A stretch of 64,000 nucleotides of DNA from UBA1351 sp963677885 (GCA_963677885.1 OY782500.1:1798001-1862000); one strand, 5' to 3'; positions 34,287 to 43,471 are shown, counted from the first letter of the stretch. Numbers and translations: made by a program. Notes: generated by a model not told the origin, from the sequence alone.

Positions 34287-34916
34287 CTTCCTCACAAGAA
34301 CACTAATCCAGCCTTCCTCCCCACGACCTTCCCGTACATCACCGGTCATCACACACTCCACAATCTCAAGACCACCACAGGCCCCAATCAATTTCTCCAA
34401 CTTGTCTCTGGTAAAATTCGTAAAGGTCCGGCCATCCTTCTCATGATTGCCTTCTCTATGCTTAAAAGACATAAAGAAGACTCCATCATCAGCCATCCAT
34501 TCTACATACCTCTTGATCACTCCAACAAGGTCATCCTCATCAACATGAAGCAAGGAAGAACAAGCCCAAAGCCCCTTAAACCGACTAGGTCCACTAAATC
34601 CTCCACCAGCCGAATCACCATCACCAAACAAAACAACCGGATCAAAGTCCTCAAATCTGGCCAAAGCCACCCGGTCACCCAGCTCTTTCCTGGCATAGTC
34701 GACCATAGCCCGACTCCCATCATGAGCATATACCTCATAGCCCTGATCCCGAAAATACACACTGTCCCTACCGGACCCACATCCAATATCCAGCACCAAG
34801 TCCCCGGCTCCTAGATATTTCTCAAAAATCCCATGAAGGCCACCCATATCTACATGAACAGTATCCTCAATATACCGGTCACCATTAACATTATAATAAT
34901 CAATCGAATTCCCCAT
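34272..34916 (-). CDS. SAM-dependent methyltransferase, class I
   Basis: 214 residues. LVLDIGCGSGRDSVYFRDQG is motif I for S-adenosylmethionine binding, and YAHDGSRAMVDYARK is motif II. LWACSSLLHVDEDDL is the post-II region. This is the Methyltransf_11/25 type acting on a small molecule or an unknown target. The final TPGT and TGA lie inside the 33-nt repeat. Confidence 0.88.
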   Translation of the reverse strand: MGNSIDYYNVNGDRYIEDTVHVDMGGLHGIFEKYLGAGDLVLDIGCGSGRDSVYFRDQGYEVYAHDGSRAMVDYARKELGDRVALARFEDFDPVVLFGDGDSAGGGFSGPSRFKGLWACSSLLHVDEDDLVGVIKRYVEWMADDGVFFMSFKHREGNHEKDGRTFTNFTRDKLEKLIGACGGLEIVECVMTGDVREGRGEEGWISVLVRKTPGT

Positions 34917-34938
34917 TACAAAACCTCACAATCTACCG

Positions 34939-34971
34939 CTTTCCACCAAAATCCAATCAAGGGCCGGGAGT
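34939..34971 (+). repeat. 33-nt dispersed repeat
   Basis: Middle ATCCAATCAAGGG, end CCGGGAGT. It touches the stop of the MarR gene. Confidence 0.9.
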
Positions 34972-35429
34972 TAGTTTTTTCCCAACCAGCCCAAAGCCCG
35001 GTCTTTTATCTGAACCAAAACCCGGTTGGCCACTTCTAAATCTTCCTCGCTGATATCGGCTAAGATTACTTCATTCCAGCCTCTAAGGACCTGACCCATT
35101 CTTTCCCGATAGCCACGTCCTTGATCACTGAGCTTAATAAGACTGGCTCTGGAATCCTCAGGATCCTTGACCTTATGAACATAGCCCTTGTCTTTGAGGC
35201 CCTTAATCGTCCGGGTCATAACCCCCTTATCCAGATGCAGCTCCTGAATAATGGCGTCCTGGCTAATGGAGTCTCCCCCATATAAAACCATTAAAGTCAG
35301 ACCCTCAGCCAGATTCAGGTCATCCTGTCCAAAGGCAGTCTTTAGGTAAAGCCTGCAATATTTATCTGCTATCCATATATTTTTTCCCAGATCCTCAATA
35401 GGCCTAGGTCCACAATGTCTTTCTTCCAA
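34971..35429 (-). CDS. MarR-family transcriptional regulator
   Basis: About 152 residues. The winged helix is SQDAIIQELHLDKGVMTRTI followed by LKDKGYVHKVKDPEDSRASL, with the dimer helix at the end. A TTG start at 35429 is preferred: AAAGGAG lies 8 nt upstream, while longer frames have no site. It is divergent from the MATE exporter. Two TTGC/CAA boxes in the shared promoter region probably are its operators, so it should repress the exporter and itself. Its tail matches the remnant at 11351. Confidence 0.9.
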   Translation of the reverse strand: MEERHCGPRPIEDLGKNIWIADKYCRLYLKTAFGQDDLNLAEGLTLMVLYGGDSISQDAIIQELHLDKGVMTRTIKGLKDKGYVHKVKDPEDSRASLIKLSDQGRGYRERMGQVLRGWNEVILADISEEDLEVANRVLVQIKDRALGWLGKN

Positions 35430-35477
35430 TTCATATTCTCCTTTTTGAATCTTTATAAATATTATATCTATTTTTAG

Positions 35478-35526
35478 TTGCAAAAGCAAGGATTATGATG
35501 TATACTACATTTAGTTGCTTTTACAA
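35478..35526. promoter_or_regulatory. Divergent MarR/MATE promoters with two MarR boxes
   Basis: Boxes TTGCAAAAGCAA (35478-35489) and TTGCTTTTACAA (35515-35526). Plus strand: TTGCAA at 35478, 17 nt, TATACT at 35501-35506 drives the exporter. Minus strand: TTGTAA at 35521-35526, 17 nt, ATACAT at 35498-35503 drives marR. Each box covers one -35 element. Confidence 0.8.
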
Positions 35527-35553
35527 GTATATCCATCGAAAGGATTTTGGAAT

Positions 35554-36933
35554 ATGAATGATAAACGAATTAAACTTATGAGTAAGGCTCCTGTTACGGA
35601 AGCCATCCTCAAGCTCTCTTTGCCTGTTGTCATGGGCATGATGGTCCAGGTATTTTATAACCTGGTAGACACCTTTTTTATTGGCCGCCTGGGCGACCCC
35701 AACCAACTGGCAGCAGCCAATCTCACCACACCCATTTTCATGATGATGATGGCCATCGCCGGTATCGTCGGTACCGGCGCCGCCTCCTACATATCCAGAA
35801 GTCTTGGCAGCAAGGACTATGACACCGCCAACCAGACCCTGTCTCTCAGCATCCTTATCATCGGAGTCCTGGCAGCAATCGTGACCATAGCCGGTATGAT
35901 CTTCCTGTCACCTCTGGTAAGGAGCCTGGGTGCCAGCCCTGAAGTCTATCCTTATGCAAAAGACTACGGCCTCTACCTCTTCATCGGTTCCATATTTATT
36001 ATGAGTAACTACGCCATCGGCCAGCTCCTTCGAAGCGAAGGCGCCGCCATGCCCTCCATTACCGGTATGATGATTGGTACTGTCCTTAACATCGTCCTTG
36101 ATCCCATCTTCATCTTTGTTTTCGGTATGGGCGTCAAAGGTGCAGCCATTGCAACCGTTATCGGTAACGCAGCCGGCGTCCTCTACTACATCTACTACTA
36201 CAAAACAGGCAAAACCTTGGTCAAGTTTGAGATCTCAGCCATCAAGTTTAAAGCCTCTATTATAAAAGAAATTTTCGGTATCGGTCTTCCTGCCTCCCTC
36301 AGCCAGCTCCTTATGAGTGTGGCCATGATCATCAGTAACAACATAGCTGCAGGATACGGCGACGTGGTCGTAGCCGGCATCGGTGTTTCTTTCAAAATAA
36401 TGACCATCGGAACCTTCGTCTTCATGGGATTTGCTGCAGGTTGCCAACCCCTTACAGGTTTCAACTACGGCGCTGGTAATTACTCCAGAGTCAACGAAAT
36501 CCTGGTCAAAGGCCTTTTGCTGACTACAGGAATTGGAGCGGTCCTTTCCCTGGCCTTTGGCATCTTCGCCAGACCCCTCATCGGAGTCTTTGCCTCGGAT
36601 ATGCCCCAGGTTATCGATAAAGGCGTCCAAATCCTTAACGCCATGAAGTGGTCTCTTATTGTTCTTGGAGGGCAGATGCTGGCCAACACCACCATCCAGG
36701 CCTTCGGCAAGGCAAAGGCAGCCCTCTTCCTCTCCATCCTGCGTCAAGGAGTTTTCTTCATCCCCTCACTCTTTATCCTAAACGCGGCCTGGGGATTTCA
36801 AGGCTTCATTTACGCCCAACCAACAGCTGACGTCCTAACCACCTCAGTTGCCATCCTAGTCCTCTACAACATCGTCAAAAACACCGAAAAAACCAACAAA
36901 GGCTCTCTCAAACCACAAACCGAAAACTCCTAA
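35554..36933 (+). CDS. MATE-family multidrug efflux transporter
   Basis: About 459 residues with 12 hydrophobic segments. ILKLSLPVVMGMMVQVFYNL and VDTFFIGRLGDPNQLAAANL open the first repeat, and FGIGLPASLSQLLMSVAM opens the second, the two-fold MATE arrangement. It exports cationic drugs using Na+ or H+. The ATG at 35554 follows AAAGGATTTTGG. Control by the divergent MarR is expected. Confidence 0.92.
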   Translation: MNDKRIKLMSKAPVTEAILKLSLPVVMGMMVQVFYNLVDTFFIGRLGDPNQLAAANLTTPIFMMMMAIAGIVGTGAASYISRSLGSKDYDTANQTLSLSILIIGVLAAIVTIAGMIFLSPLVRSLGASPEVYPYAKDYGLYLFIGSIFIMSNYAIGQLLRSEGAAMPSITGMMIGTVLNIVLDPIFIFVFGMGVKGAAIATVIGNAAGVLYYIYYYKTGKTLVKFEISAIKFKASIIKEIFGIGLPASLSQLLMSVAMIISNNIAAGYGDVVVAGIGVSFKIMTIGTFVFMGFAAGCQPLTGFNYGAGNYSRVNEILVKGLLLTTGIGAVLSLAFGIFARPLIGVFASDMPQVIDKGVQILNAMKWSLIVLGGQMLANTTIQAFGKAKAALFLSILRQGVFFIPSLFILNAAWGFQGFIYAQPTADVLTTSVAILVLYNIVKNTEKTNKGSLKPQTENS

Positions 36934-36961
36934 AACTCGAAATACACTCAACCTAAAAAGC

Positions 36962-36989
36962 AAAACCACCGGCCAAACCCGGTGGTTTT
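36962..36989 (+). terminator. Intrinsic terminator of the MATE gene
   Basis: AAAACCACCGG and CCGGTGGTTTT around CCAAAC; works in either direction. Confidence 0.88.
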
Positions 36990-37002
36990 CCATTATCCTT
37001 CA

Positions 37003-37035
37003 CTTTCTTCCACTTTCTAACCAAGGGCCGGGAGT
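37003..37035 (+). repeat. 33-nt dispersed repeat
   Basis: Starts CTTTCTTCCACTTTCTAACC and ends GGCCGGGAGT. It touches the stop of the VanW gene. Confidence 0.9.
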
Positions 37036-37820
37036 CACCTATAAAACCAACGATAAACCTCCCGCTGATCATAAGTAATCTCCTCCCCGTCATCACCAGC
37101 ATATCGAAGGGTCCGAACCTCCCATCCCTTCTGAAAGTCCTTACCCATCTCATGCTCATCAGGAACCAACTCCTTCAAAACCTCAGATTCTATCCTCACC
37201 TCAGCCTTATCAGCCTTATGTCCAAGAATCCTGCACCAGAGAAAACGCTCTTCCTCATTAACTCCCATCTCAATAACAATGTCATGGTCCAAACTGTTCT
37301 CAAATTTAAGGTCCAATATCCCGTAGGCATAGGTGGCATCAAGACCAAGCCCAACAAACCGGTCTTCACCCCAAAGGTCTGTCCCATGGTTAAATTTCTC
37401 ATGAATCCTCAGATTAGCCAGCAAGGCAACATTAAAAAGAATAGAACTCACCAAACACAGACCGCCTCCTACCGTAGTCGTGGTCACCCCATGCTTGATG
37501 ACCGGCCCTGCACCAAACCCACGTTTCACTGTCGCATTTCCCAGCGCCCTTCGAAGGCTAAACATTTGCCCAGGCTTTAACACCGTCCCATGAACCAGCT
37601 CAGCCCCAAGGCTTATATTGCCAATCCTGGTATAATTCACTTGGCCCAAAGATTCCACCCAGTTAATATGCAAAATAAAATCCGACAAAACCGTCAACTC
37701 TTCACCAGAAAAAGACCCACCGACCTTGTCATTGGAAAACTTAAATAACCAGCCTTTGGAAAAACTCTTCATATCGTCCAGAGCCACCCGAAGAGAGATC
37801 AACTTCGCCTTAGAACCCAT
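37035..37820 (-). CDS. VanW-family protein
   Basis: 261 residues. The VanW core is LKPGQMFSLRRALGNA, then GAGPVIKHGVTTTTVGGGLC and LVSSILFNVALLANL, RIHEKFNHG. VanW occurs in some glycopeptide resistance clusters and widely elsewhere; its biochemical role is unknown. There is no signal peptide here. The ATG overlaps the stop of the aminotransferase by one base, so the two are translated together. No other van gene is present. Confidence 0.88.
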   Translation of the reverse strand: MGSKAKLISLRVALDDMKSFSKGWLFKFSNDKVGGSFSGEELTVLSDFILHINWVESLGQVNYTRIGNISLGAELVHGTVLKPGQMFSLRRALGNATVKRGFGAGPVIKHGVTTTTVGGGLCLVSSILFNVALLANLRIHEKFNHGTDLWGEDRFVGLGLDATYAYGILDLKFENSLDHDIVIEMGVNEEERFLWCRILGHKADKAEVRIESEVLKELVPDEHEMGKDFQKGWEVRTLRYAGDDGEEITYDQREVYRWFYR

Positions 37821-38977
37821 CAGACCTCACCTCCAAAATATACCTGCAACCGATCAATCCCCTCTTCATACCGAAGAGAAGAAAAAGACAAACGCAGGGT
37901 ATTAGGCAGACCAAAATCAGACCCAGGCACCGTTGCCACCTGAACCTTGTCCATAATATCCATAGCCAAATCCAGGCTGCTGGGAATATTGTTTGCCTTC
38001 ATATAGTTTTGACAATCCAGAGTAATATAGAAACTTCCCTTGGAAGGAATCGCCCTCACCTGACTTCCCTCAAAGCCATTAATTGTATAAACACACCGCC
38101 TCTTATATTCAGCCACCAAAGCCTCCACCTCATCCTTGTGGTCCAAAGCTTCCATAGCTCCAAACTGAACAATGGGATCCAGGGTCAAAAGGGTATGGTG
38201 CTGAATAACCGTCAACGGTTCAACCAACTCTTCCGGCACAATCGCATATCCAACCCGTCTGGCATACATCCTAAAACCTTTGGAAAATGCATTGGTCACA
38301 ATGAAGTCGGACTTGGTATCCTTAAGCTCCATAGCCGTCACATTCCCCTCTTCAAAACAAGCGTTGGCATAGATCTCATCACTGATAAAATAAGCCCGAC
38401 CATCAACCAGGTCATCCATCCAGTACCACTCCTCCTCGGTCATCATATTCCCAAGAGGATTCCCTGGAGAATTCACCACAACAATCTTTGTTTTGTCCGT
38501 AAAATTCCTGGCAAAAGACTCTTTATCCAGAGACATGGTTTCCAGATTAATATCATAAAACCGAATCTTAGCCCCGACCAAAAGACCTGAAAAATGATAA
38601 AGGGAATAATAAGGCCTGGGTATCAAGACCTCGTCACCGGTTTCAATCAGCAGCTGAAAAATATTCCTAAACAGGGATGAGGTCCCAGCTCCAATAATGA
38701 CCCTCTCCGGATCCAGTTCAATACCATAATCCGCCTCATACTGTCTGGCCAGCTTTTGCCGCAACTCAGGCAATCCTGCCGGAAACACCAACGTCGACCT
38801 GTCAAAATCATGAAGGGCCCTTTCCATAGCCTCATTAATCTTGTCATGGAGAGGAAGCTCCGACTTACCCAGCGTCAGCCGAATAACATCCTTCCCCTCT
38901 TTCTCATACTCATAAGCCATCCCATCCAGCTCGAACATAAGAAATTTGTTTGCACCATAATTCAATTCTGTTTTCAT
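37820..38977 (-). CDS. PLP-dependent aminotransferase, class I/II
   Basis: 385 residues. AGTSSLFRNIFQLL binds the cofactor phosphate, VVNSPGNPLGNMM holds the Asn that contacts PLP, ISDEIYANACF has the Asp/Tyr pair, and NAFSKGFRMYARRVGY has the Schiff-base lysine. Substrate not determined. The GGTGAGG before the ATG is acceptable. Pairs with the VanW gene in a two-gene operon. Confidence 0.9.
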   Translation of the reverse strand: MKTELNYGANKFLMFELDGMAYEYEKEGKDVIRLTLGKSELPLHDKINEAMERALHDFDRSTLVFPAGLPELRQKLARQYEADYGIELDPERVIIGAGTSSLFRNIFQLLIETGDEVLIPRPYYSLYHFSGLLVGAKIRFYDINLETMSLDKESFARNFTDKTKIVVVNSPGNPLGNMMTEEEWYWMDDLVDGRAYFISDEIYANACFEEGNVTAMELKDTKSDFIVTNAFSKGFRMYARRVGYAIVPEELVEPLTVIQHHTLLTLDPIVQFGAMEALDHKDEVEALVAEYKRRCVYTINGFEGSQVRAIPSKGSFYITLDCQNYMKANNIPSSLDLAMDIMDKVQVATVPGSDFGLPNTLRLSFSSLRYEEGIDRLQVYFGGEV

Positions 38978-39005
38978 ACTTACCTCACCTCATTAAAAAT
39001 TTATA

Positions 39006-39038
39006 TTTTTTTACACTTTCCAATCAAGGGCCGGGAGT
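39006..39038 (+). repeat. 33-nt dispersed repeat
   Basis: Middle TTTCCAATCAAGGG, end CCGGGAGT. It encodes the last residues TPGP and the stop of the lipoprotein gene on the minus strand. Confidence 0.9.
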
Positions 39039-40155
39039 CAACTTCCATTCTCGGTTAAACTTCCGCTCATCAACAGAAGCCCCATACTCCCCAACAACCT
39101 CAAACCTCACCCACAAAAACTCATCATCCATCTCCAAAATCTCAACACTGCCCCCAGGCCTAACCACAACATTCTCAACCTTCCCAGTCACATACAGATC
39201 ATGAGGCCCCATGGCCGTATATTTAAGATTCCCAATATATAGAACAGGTTCATCAAATCCACCGGCCTCATCGTAATAAGCCATCCCCGAATCCATATAC
39301 CAGGTCACTTCCATGTCCCACTCAGGAATCTCCACCTCACTGGACCAAGTCTCCATGACCATAGGAAAGGGACCCAGCAAATTTTCCCCATCAAAAAGAC
39401 TCTCAAAAGCCTCCTCTGAAAAAGTCTCCCCAGCCCTGGGCAAATCATAATCCTCATGAACAACCAGCATCTCAGTTCCTTGCAGGCCCGGATAAACAGT
39501 CAGCGTCAAGCCACGATAAAAGGAGTCTACAAACATCCCCTCCTCAAGATCATCAAAACCAAGCTCACGCCCCTGACTGTCTACAATCTCAACATCCTCA
39601 TTGACTGAAATCTGAGAGGCATCATAGTAAGGCTCACCATCTCCAGCCACAAAAGAAGACTCCTGACTCACCACCAAAATAGTCCCCACATATTTTCCGT
39701 CCCTGGATTCTTCAACAAAAACATCCCGAATCACACCACTAATGGTCGCCTCCTCCGGAAATGGAATCAATTCAAAAACAATGTCATATCCCCCGCCAAA
39801 ATTCTCCCAAATCTTCTCCTTATAAGCCTCATAATCCACACCGGTCTCTTCATTGGCCTCCAAATACAAGGTCAACCGTCCAGTCTCCTTATTCACATTG
39901 GAATAGCACCCATGAACACCAAAGACCCCATCTTCATTGACAAACTCAAGTATCGGTCCCTGCAAAACATTCAGCTCATCCTCATTCGAAACAACCCCAG
40001 CTTCATAAGACCCATCATCCTCATAAGGCGGATCACTAACAACCCCACATCCACTAAAACCAACAACAACTCCAACAAAACTCACCCATAAAACCATACT
40101 AAAAAAAAGAGCGCAAGAAGCCACTCTTCAAAGTCCCAAAATTCTTTCCACTCAA
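39024..40155 (-). CDS. Lipoprotein with a poly-T8 frameshift in the signal peptide
   Basis: The body (from 40097) reads MVLWVSFVGVVVGFSGCG, a lipobox ending in Cys, then an acidic mature protein of about 340 residues of unknown family ending in TPGP from the repeat. An excellent start lies further upstream: AAGGAGG 8 nt before a TTG at 40155, giving SGKNFGTLKSGFLRSFF as a positively charged signal start. That frame meets the lipobox frame only if the run of eight T (40101-40108) were seven. So the gene is off by one base: phase variation, transcript slippage or a sequencing error. A weak in-frame GTG at 40124 is the alternative start. Confidence 0.7.
40101..40108 (-). repeat. Homopolymer run of eight T in the lipoprotein signal region
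   Basis: Eight A on the plus strand. One base fewer joins the frame with a good ribosome site to the frame with the lipobox. Confidence 0.8.
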
Positions 40156-40261
40156 AATCTCCACCTCCTTAATATCAATAACTCTCCTTATCCCAATTCT
40201 ACAACAAACCAAGAGCCAATCAAAGAAATTTCCATTTCTGTAAGAATTTCGTAATTTTTCA

Positions 40262-40294
40262 CTTTTCTCCACTATCCAACCAAGGGCCGGGAGT
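40262..40294 (+). repeat. 33-nt dispersed repeat
   Basis: Starts CTTTTCTCCACTATCCAACC and ends GGCCGGGAGT. Confidence 0.92.
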
Positions 40295-40653
40295 CAGATT
40301 TCCCCATACTTCTTCAGCAGCCTCTCCGGCAAAGCCTTCCAAAACTTACCGGAACTATAAAGTTCCAAATCTGCCTGGTCACTGACATAAAAGTCTCCGC
40401 TGGGCTCATCAACATGAACAGCCTCCCGCTCATATCTCTCAAAACCATTAAGCTGGAGCTCTTTTTTCATCACAATCTCTGTCCGGTAAGTCAGCACATC
40501 AAAAACTCCTTTTGACACATCAAAGAAATAGAGAACATACTCCTCCTCAACTTCCTCAATAAGGGCCCAGTTAAACTGACCAAACTCCACCTGCTTAAAC
40601 CAAAAATCCGTCGCCCTACTATATTCGCCAACCGGCAATCGCAATTCTTTCAT
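40294..40653 (-). CDS. Uncharacterised 119-residue protein
   Basis: Starts MKELRLPVGEYSRATDFWFK; soluble, acidic, with no signal or known motif. A GGAG lies upstream of the ATG. Its stop codon touches one 33-nt repeat, and a second copy lies upstream of its start, so this single gene forms a unit bounded by repeats. Confidence 0.6.
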   Translation of the reverse strand: MKELRLPVGEYSRATDFWFKQVEFGQFNWALIEEVEEEYVLYFFDVSKGVFDVLTYRTEIVMKKELQLNGFERYEREAVHVDEPSGDFYVSDQADLELYSSGKFWKALPERLLKKYGEI

Positions 40654-40681
40654 ACTTCATCAACTCCAATAAAATTCAACA

Positions 40682-40714
40682 ATTTCCTACACTATCCAAC
40701 CAAGGGCCGGGAGT
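40682..40714 (+). repeat. 33-nt dispersed repeat
   Basis: Starts ATTTCCTACACTATCCAACC and ends GGCCGGGAGT. Confidence 0.92.
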
Positions 40715-40719
40715 CTGCA

Positions 40720-41397
40720 TCACCGATCTTCAAGACCGTAAGTATCATAACCACCCTTAATATATTCTAGATACACTCTCTCGTAAGGATCACTTAAGAC
40801 TGCCTCTACATAAATATCATCACCACGAAATCCATAATCAACTTCCCTAATCTCGATTTCACTGTCAAAAGTCTCAGCCAGATACCTCCTGGCCATCCAT
40901 TCCTGATGGCTGGTTTCCGCAAGTCCCATATAAATTCCGCCTACATAGACAGCAAATACTATCACAAAGCCAAGACCTCCCATTAATAGACCAAGCGTCT
41001 GAGGCTTAAACTTACCAGTAAATAATATAAAGCCCATAAGCATAACCGGTAAAAAGGAAAATCCAATATGAACCGTCACAAAATACTGTCCTAGTAGAAA
41101 CAAAATTAAAAACAATCCAGGTCCAAACACCGTCCACAAAGAATCCTTAATCCTAACAGTTTCCCTAAAAGGCCTAAATCCATAGACAAGACCAAAGACA
41201 AGACATATACCACTAACCAAAAACCAATTCAAAAATGTTCCGGTAATAGCAAAACCGTGAATCACACACAAGACTCCAAAGATAATCAACTCGCCATATT
41301 CAAGAAAATCCGAACCCTTTTTACTTCTAACAAAAACAAGTCCAAATCTAACCAAAACCCCAACCAACAACCCAACAAGAATAAAATAACTATACAC
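40720..41397 (-). CDS. Integral membrane protein of unknown function
   Basis: About 225 residues. Six hydrophobic segments from YSYFILVGLLVGVLVRFGLV to VYVGGIYMGL are followed by a soluble tail of about 60 residues (HQEWMARRYLAETF). No family recognised. GGGAGGAGGAC lies just before GTG 41397; TTG 41400 is also possible. No repeat separates it from the YccF gene upstream. Confidence 0.65.
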   Translation of the reverse strand: MYSYFILVGLLVGVLVRFGLVFVRSKKGSDFLEYGELIIFGVLCVIHGFAITGTFLNWFLVSGICLVFGLVYGFRPFRETVRIKDSLWTVFGPGLFLILFLLGQYFVTVHIGFSFLPVMLMGFILFTGKFKPQTLGLLMGGLGFVIVFAVYVGGIYMGLAETSHQEWMARRYLAETFDSEIEIREVDYGFRGDDIYVEAVLSDPYERVYLEYIKGGYDTYGLEDR

Positions 41398-41436
41398 CAA
41401 GTCCTCCTCCCTTCAAACTTATTTCCAGCCAGCTTC

Positions 41437-41799
41437 CTACCTAACCTTAGCCCCAAAAGGCATAAAAGCCAACTGAGCCAATTTCAGATGCTGCATAGCC
41501 AAGGGAATCCCCACAATAGTAATCCCACAGAAGAAAGCCCCGGTCAGATGAGCTACAGCAAGCTCCCATCCAACCACAAGGATCCAAACAATATTGAAAA
41601 GAAATCCTCCTGCACCAAAACCACCCAACTCAATTTCTTTTCCAAAAGGAAAAAAAGTAAACCCGGCAATTTTAAAACACTGGGCTCCAAAAGGTATCCC
41701 AATAACAGTCACTGTCAACAAAAGCCCAATCAAAAACCAGATCAGACCAAGTACAACTCCACCAAAAATCCACCAAATTATATTTCCCAAAAACTTCAT
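41437..41799 (-). CDS. YccF-domain membrane protein
   Basis: About 120 residues. Two copies of the YccF pattern: GLLLTVTVIGIPFGAQCFK, and GITIVGIPLAMQHLKLAQLA with FMPFG. It is an inner-membrane protein of unknown role. ATG 41799 (MKFLGNIIWW) follows AAAGAGGAAAATT. Interestingly the GGAGGAAAG a few bases further up belongs to the 33-nt repeat. Confidence 0.85.
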   Translation of the reverse strand: MKFLGNIIWWIFGGVVLGLIWFLIGLLLTVTVIGIPFGAQCFKIAGFTFFPFGKEIELGGFGAGGFLFNIVWILVVGWELAVAHLTGAFFCGITIVGIPLAMQHLKLAQLAFMPFGAKVR

Positions 41800-41808
41800 A
41801 ATTTTCCT

Positions 41809-41841
41809 CTTTCCTCCACTATCCAACCAAGGGCCGGGAGT
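41809..41841 (+). repeat. 33-nt dispersed repeat
   Basis: Starts CTTTCCTCCACTATCCAACC and ends GGCCGGGAGT. Read on the minus strand its GGAGGAAAG lies about 10 nt before the YccF start. Confidence 0.92.
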
Positions 41842-42804
41842 CTAATCTCTTTCCTTCATACTCCAACCAATCAGCTCAAAGTAAAAGTCTCCTTCAAAAC
41901 CTTTGGAAACATGGCCAAGATGTTGATACCGCATCTGAGGAGCATTTTCATCACCCTTGACACCACCAAAAATCAAGCCAAAAGGACCATCTCCATCACT
42001 TTCCCCATAGTCACTTTCCAGGTAGTCCGTAGAATAAAAATTCAAGTTAATCTCCTCAGCCTCATATTCCAGAACAACCAGGAGATGGCCTTCAGGACAC
42101 AGGGAATCAATGGTTTTTTGCCTCTCCTCCATGGTTCGTATGCGAATTTCTACAGGAAGATGCTCATAAGCACTTTCAGGCAGATTATATTTTTCCCGGA
42201 CGTCAAAGGCAAAAAGCCGATGAATCTTATAAGTATGCCATTTGCCGTTTTCAGGTTCCAGGACATGCTTAACGATAGCCTCCAAACCCGAAAGGTTCCC
42301 GCCTATTGGCAGGCAAAAAACTTCATTGGCAAAATGATGCCTAGGAATAGATCTGGCCACAACACCAAAATCCATCTCAAGACTGACATCAATAGCCTTG
42401 CCCTCCAACTCCATATGATGCTCCATCAAAATCTGCTGGTCAGAAGTATCCGGTATCTGACAACCATGTTGGCCAAAATACTCCATCCGCTGACCGGCCT
42501 CAGGTATATCCAAAGTCCCATAGGAAGAAAAACCAAGTACCTCAAAAGACTGGCCATAAATCCGAAGTTCCTTCAAACTGTCGTGATAGACATCTTCCAT
42601 CTCGTAGTGAAACCTCATAGCCTCACGGTTATTTTCAGGTTCCCTTGCCGGCTTCGTCAACTTAGGCAAGGCTCCAAGGGCCCACAATTTTGCCCTACCC
42701 TGACTAACCGTCAGACACAAGGCAAATTGCTTCTTCTCCCCTACCAAAAAATATTTATTTATAACAAACAACTGTTCAATTTCTCTCTCAAATATATTAT
42801 CCAT
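41842..42804 (-). CDS. Uncharacterised 320-residue protein
   Basis: Starts MDNIFEREIEQLFVINKYFL. Soluble, with two mixed domains and no signal peptide; no family recognised. No convincing ribosome site precedes the ATG, so translation may depend on the cyclase gene directly upstream. The upstream DNA is a diverged copy of the 33-nt repeat. Confidence 0.6.
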   Translation of the reverse strand: MDNIFEREIEQLFVINKYFLVGEKKQFALCLTVSQGRAKLWALGALPKLTKPAREPENNREAMRFHYEMEDVYHDSLKELRIYGQSFEVLGFSSYGTLDIPEAGQRMEYFGQHGCQIPDTSDQQILMEHHMELEGKAIDVSLEMDFGVVARSIPRHHFANEVFCLPIGGNLSGLEAIVKHVLEPENGKWHTYKIHRLFAFDVREKYNLPESAYEHLPVEIRIRTMEERQKTIDSLCPEGHLLVVLEYEAEEINLNFYSTDYLESDYGESDGDGPFGLIFGGVKGDENAPQMRYQHLGHVSKGFEGDFYFELIGWSMKERD

Positions 42805-42836
42805 TTTTACACAATCTAATCAAGGGTCAGGCCCCA
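42803..42836 (+). repeat. 33-nt repeat, diverged copy
   Basis: ACAATCTAATCAAGGGTCAG then GCCCC: GGGTCAGG replaces GGGCCGGG. It encodes the C-terminal LTLD and stop of the cyclase gene. A similar variant is at 51175-51205. Confidence 0.7.
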
Positions 42837-43448
42837 CACTCTAACCGGTGCCCCTTCGGCAGCAATTTTCATTGGCACAGCATGGATAGTGAAATCTTTA
42901 ACATCGATTAAGGATTCCAGATTAACAAGGTTCTCGATAATTAGTATATCATGACTTAGGAGTTTCTTGTGAATATTATATGGAAATTTATCCGGAGAAG
43001 GGGTATCCATCCCTATAAGCTTAACTTTCTTGGCCACCAGTTGGTCTGCAAGAATCTCACTGATTACCGGATAATCATGGAAATACTCCTCACTTCCAAA
43101 GACATCACCAAAACCGGTAAAGAACAAAACCACATGACCCTCTTGGACTAGATCAATCGCATCCTCAGTCAGATTAATCTCCTCCTGGCCCCTGACATCA
43201 AAAAGAATCCCTCTACCAACCAAGCGCTCAAGAGGAATATCACTAATAAAGATCTTGCGGTCTGTCATATGACTAGGCGCATCCATGTGGGTTCCAATAT
43301 GCATCCCTGTCGAAATCTTGGTATCATTAAATCCATCATCAGCCAAAGACTTATGATGGACCATATCCAAAGGCTCATCAAAAGGATGGTGAGCCAAATT
43401 TTCATCTATAATATGGGAAAGATCAATCATTCTATTTTGCCTGTCCAT
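42816..43448 (-). CDS. Cyclase / kynurenine formamidase-like metal hydrolase
   Basis: 210 residues. MIDLSHIIDENLAHHPFDEP and GMHIGTHMDAPSHM (HxGTHxDxPxH metal site) are diagnostic, and MDTPSPDKFPYNIHKKLL is the second conserved region. The family hydrolyses N-formyl-kynurenine or related amides, or acts as an isatin hydrolase; the substrate is not fixed by sequence. Ends in the diverged repeat. Confidence 0.88.
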   Translation of the reverse strand: MDRQNRMIDLSHIIDENLAHHPFDEPLDMVHHKSLADDGFNDTKISTGMHIGTHMDAPSHMTDRKIFISDIPLERLVGRGILFDVRGQEEINLTEDAIDLVQEGHVVLFFTGFGDVFGSEEYFHDYPVISEILADQLVAKKVKLIGMDTPSPDKFPYNIHKKLLSHDILIIENLVNLESLIDVKDFTIHAVPMKIAAEGAPVRVWGLTLD

Positions 43449-43471
43449 ACAAACCTCCTCAATATCCTACA

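Noticed and set aside
37035..37820. VanW as evidence of vancomycin resistance
   Set aside because: No vanHAX or vanRS genes are near, and VanW proteins are widespread without resistance.
41257..42819. A 520-codon open frame on the plus strand
   Set aside because: It runs antisense through three minus-strand genes and a repeat; composition is that of a chance frame.
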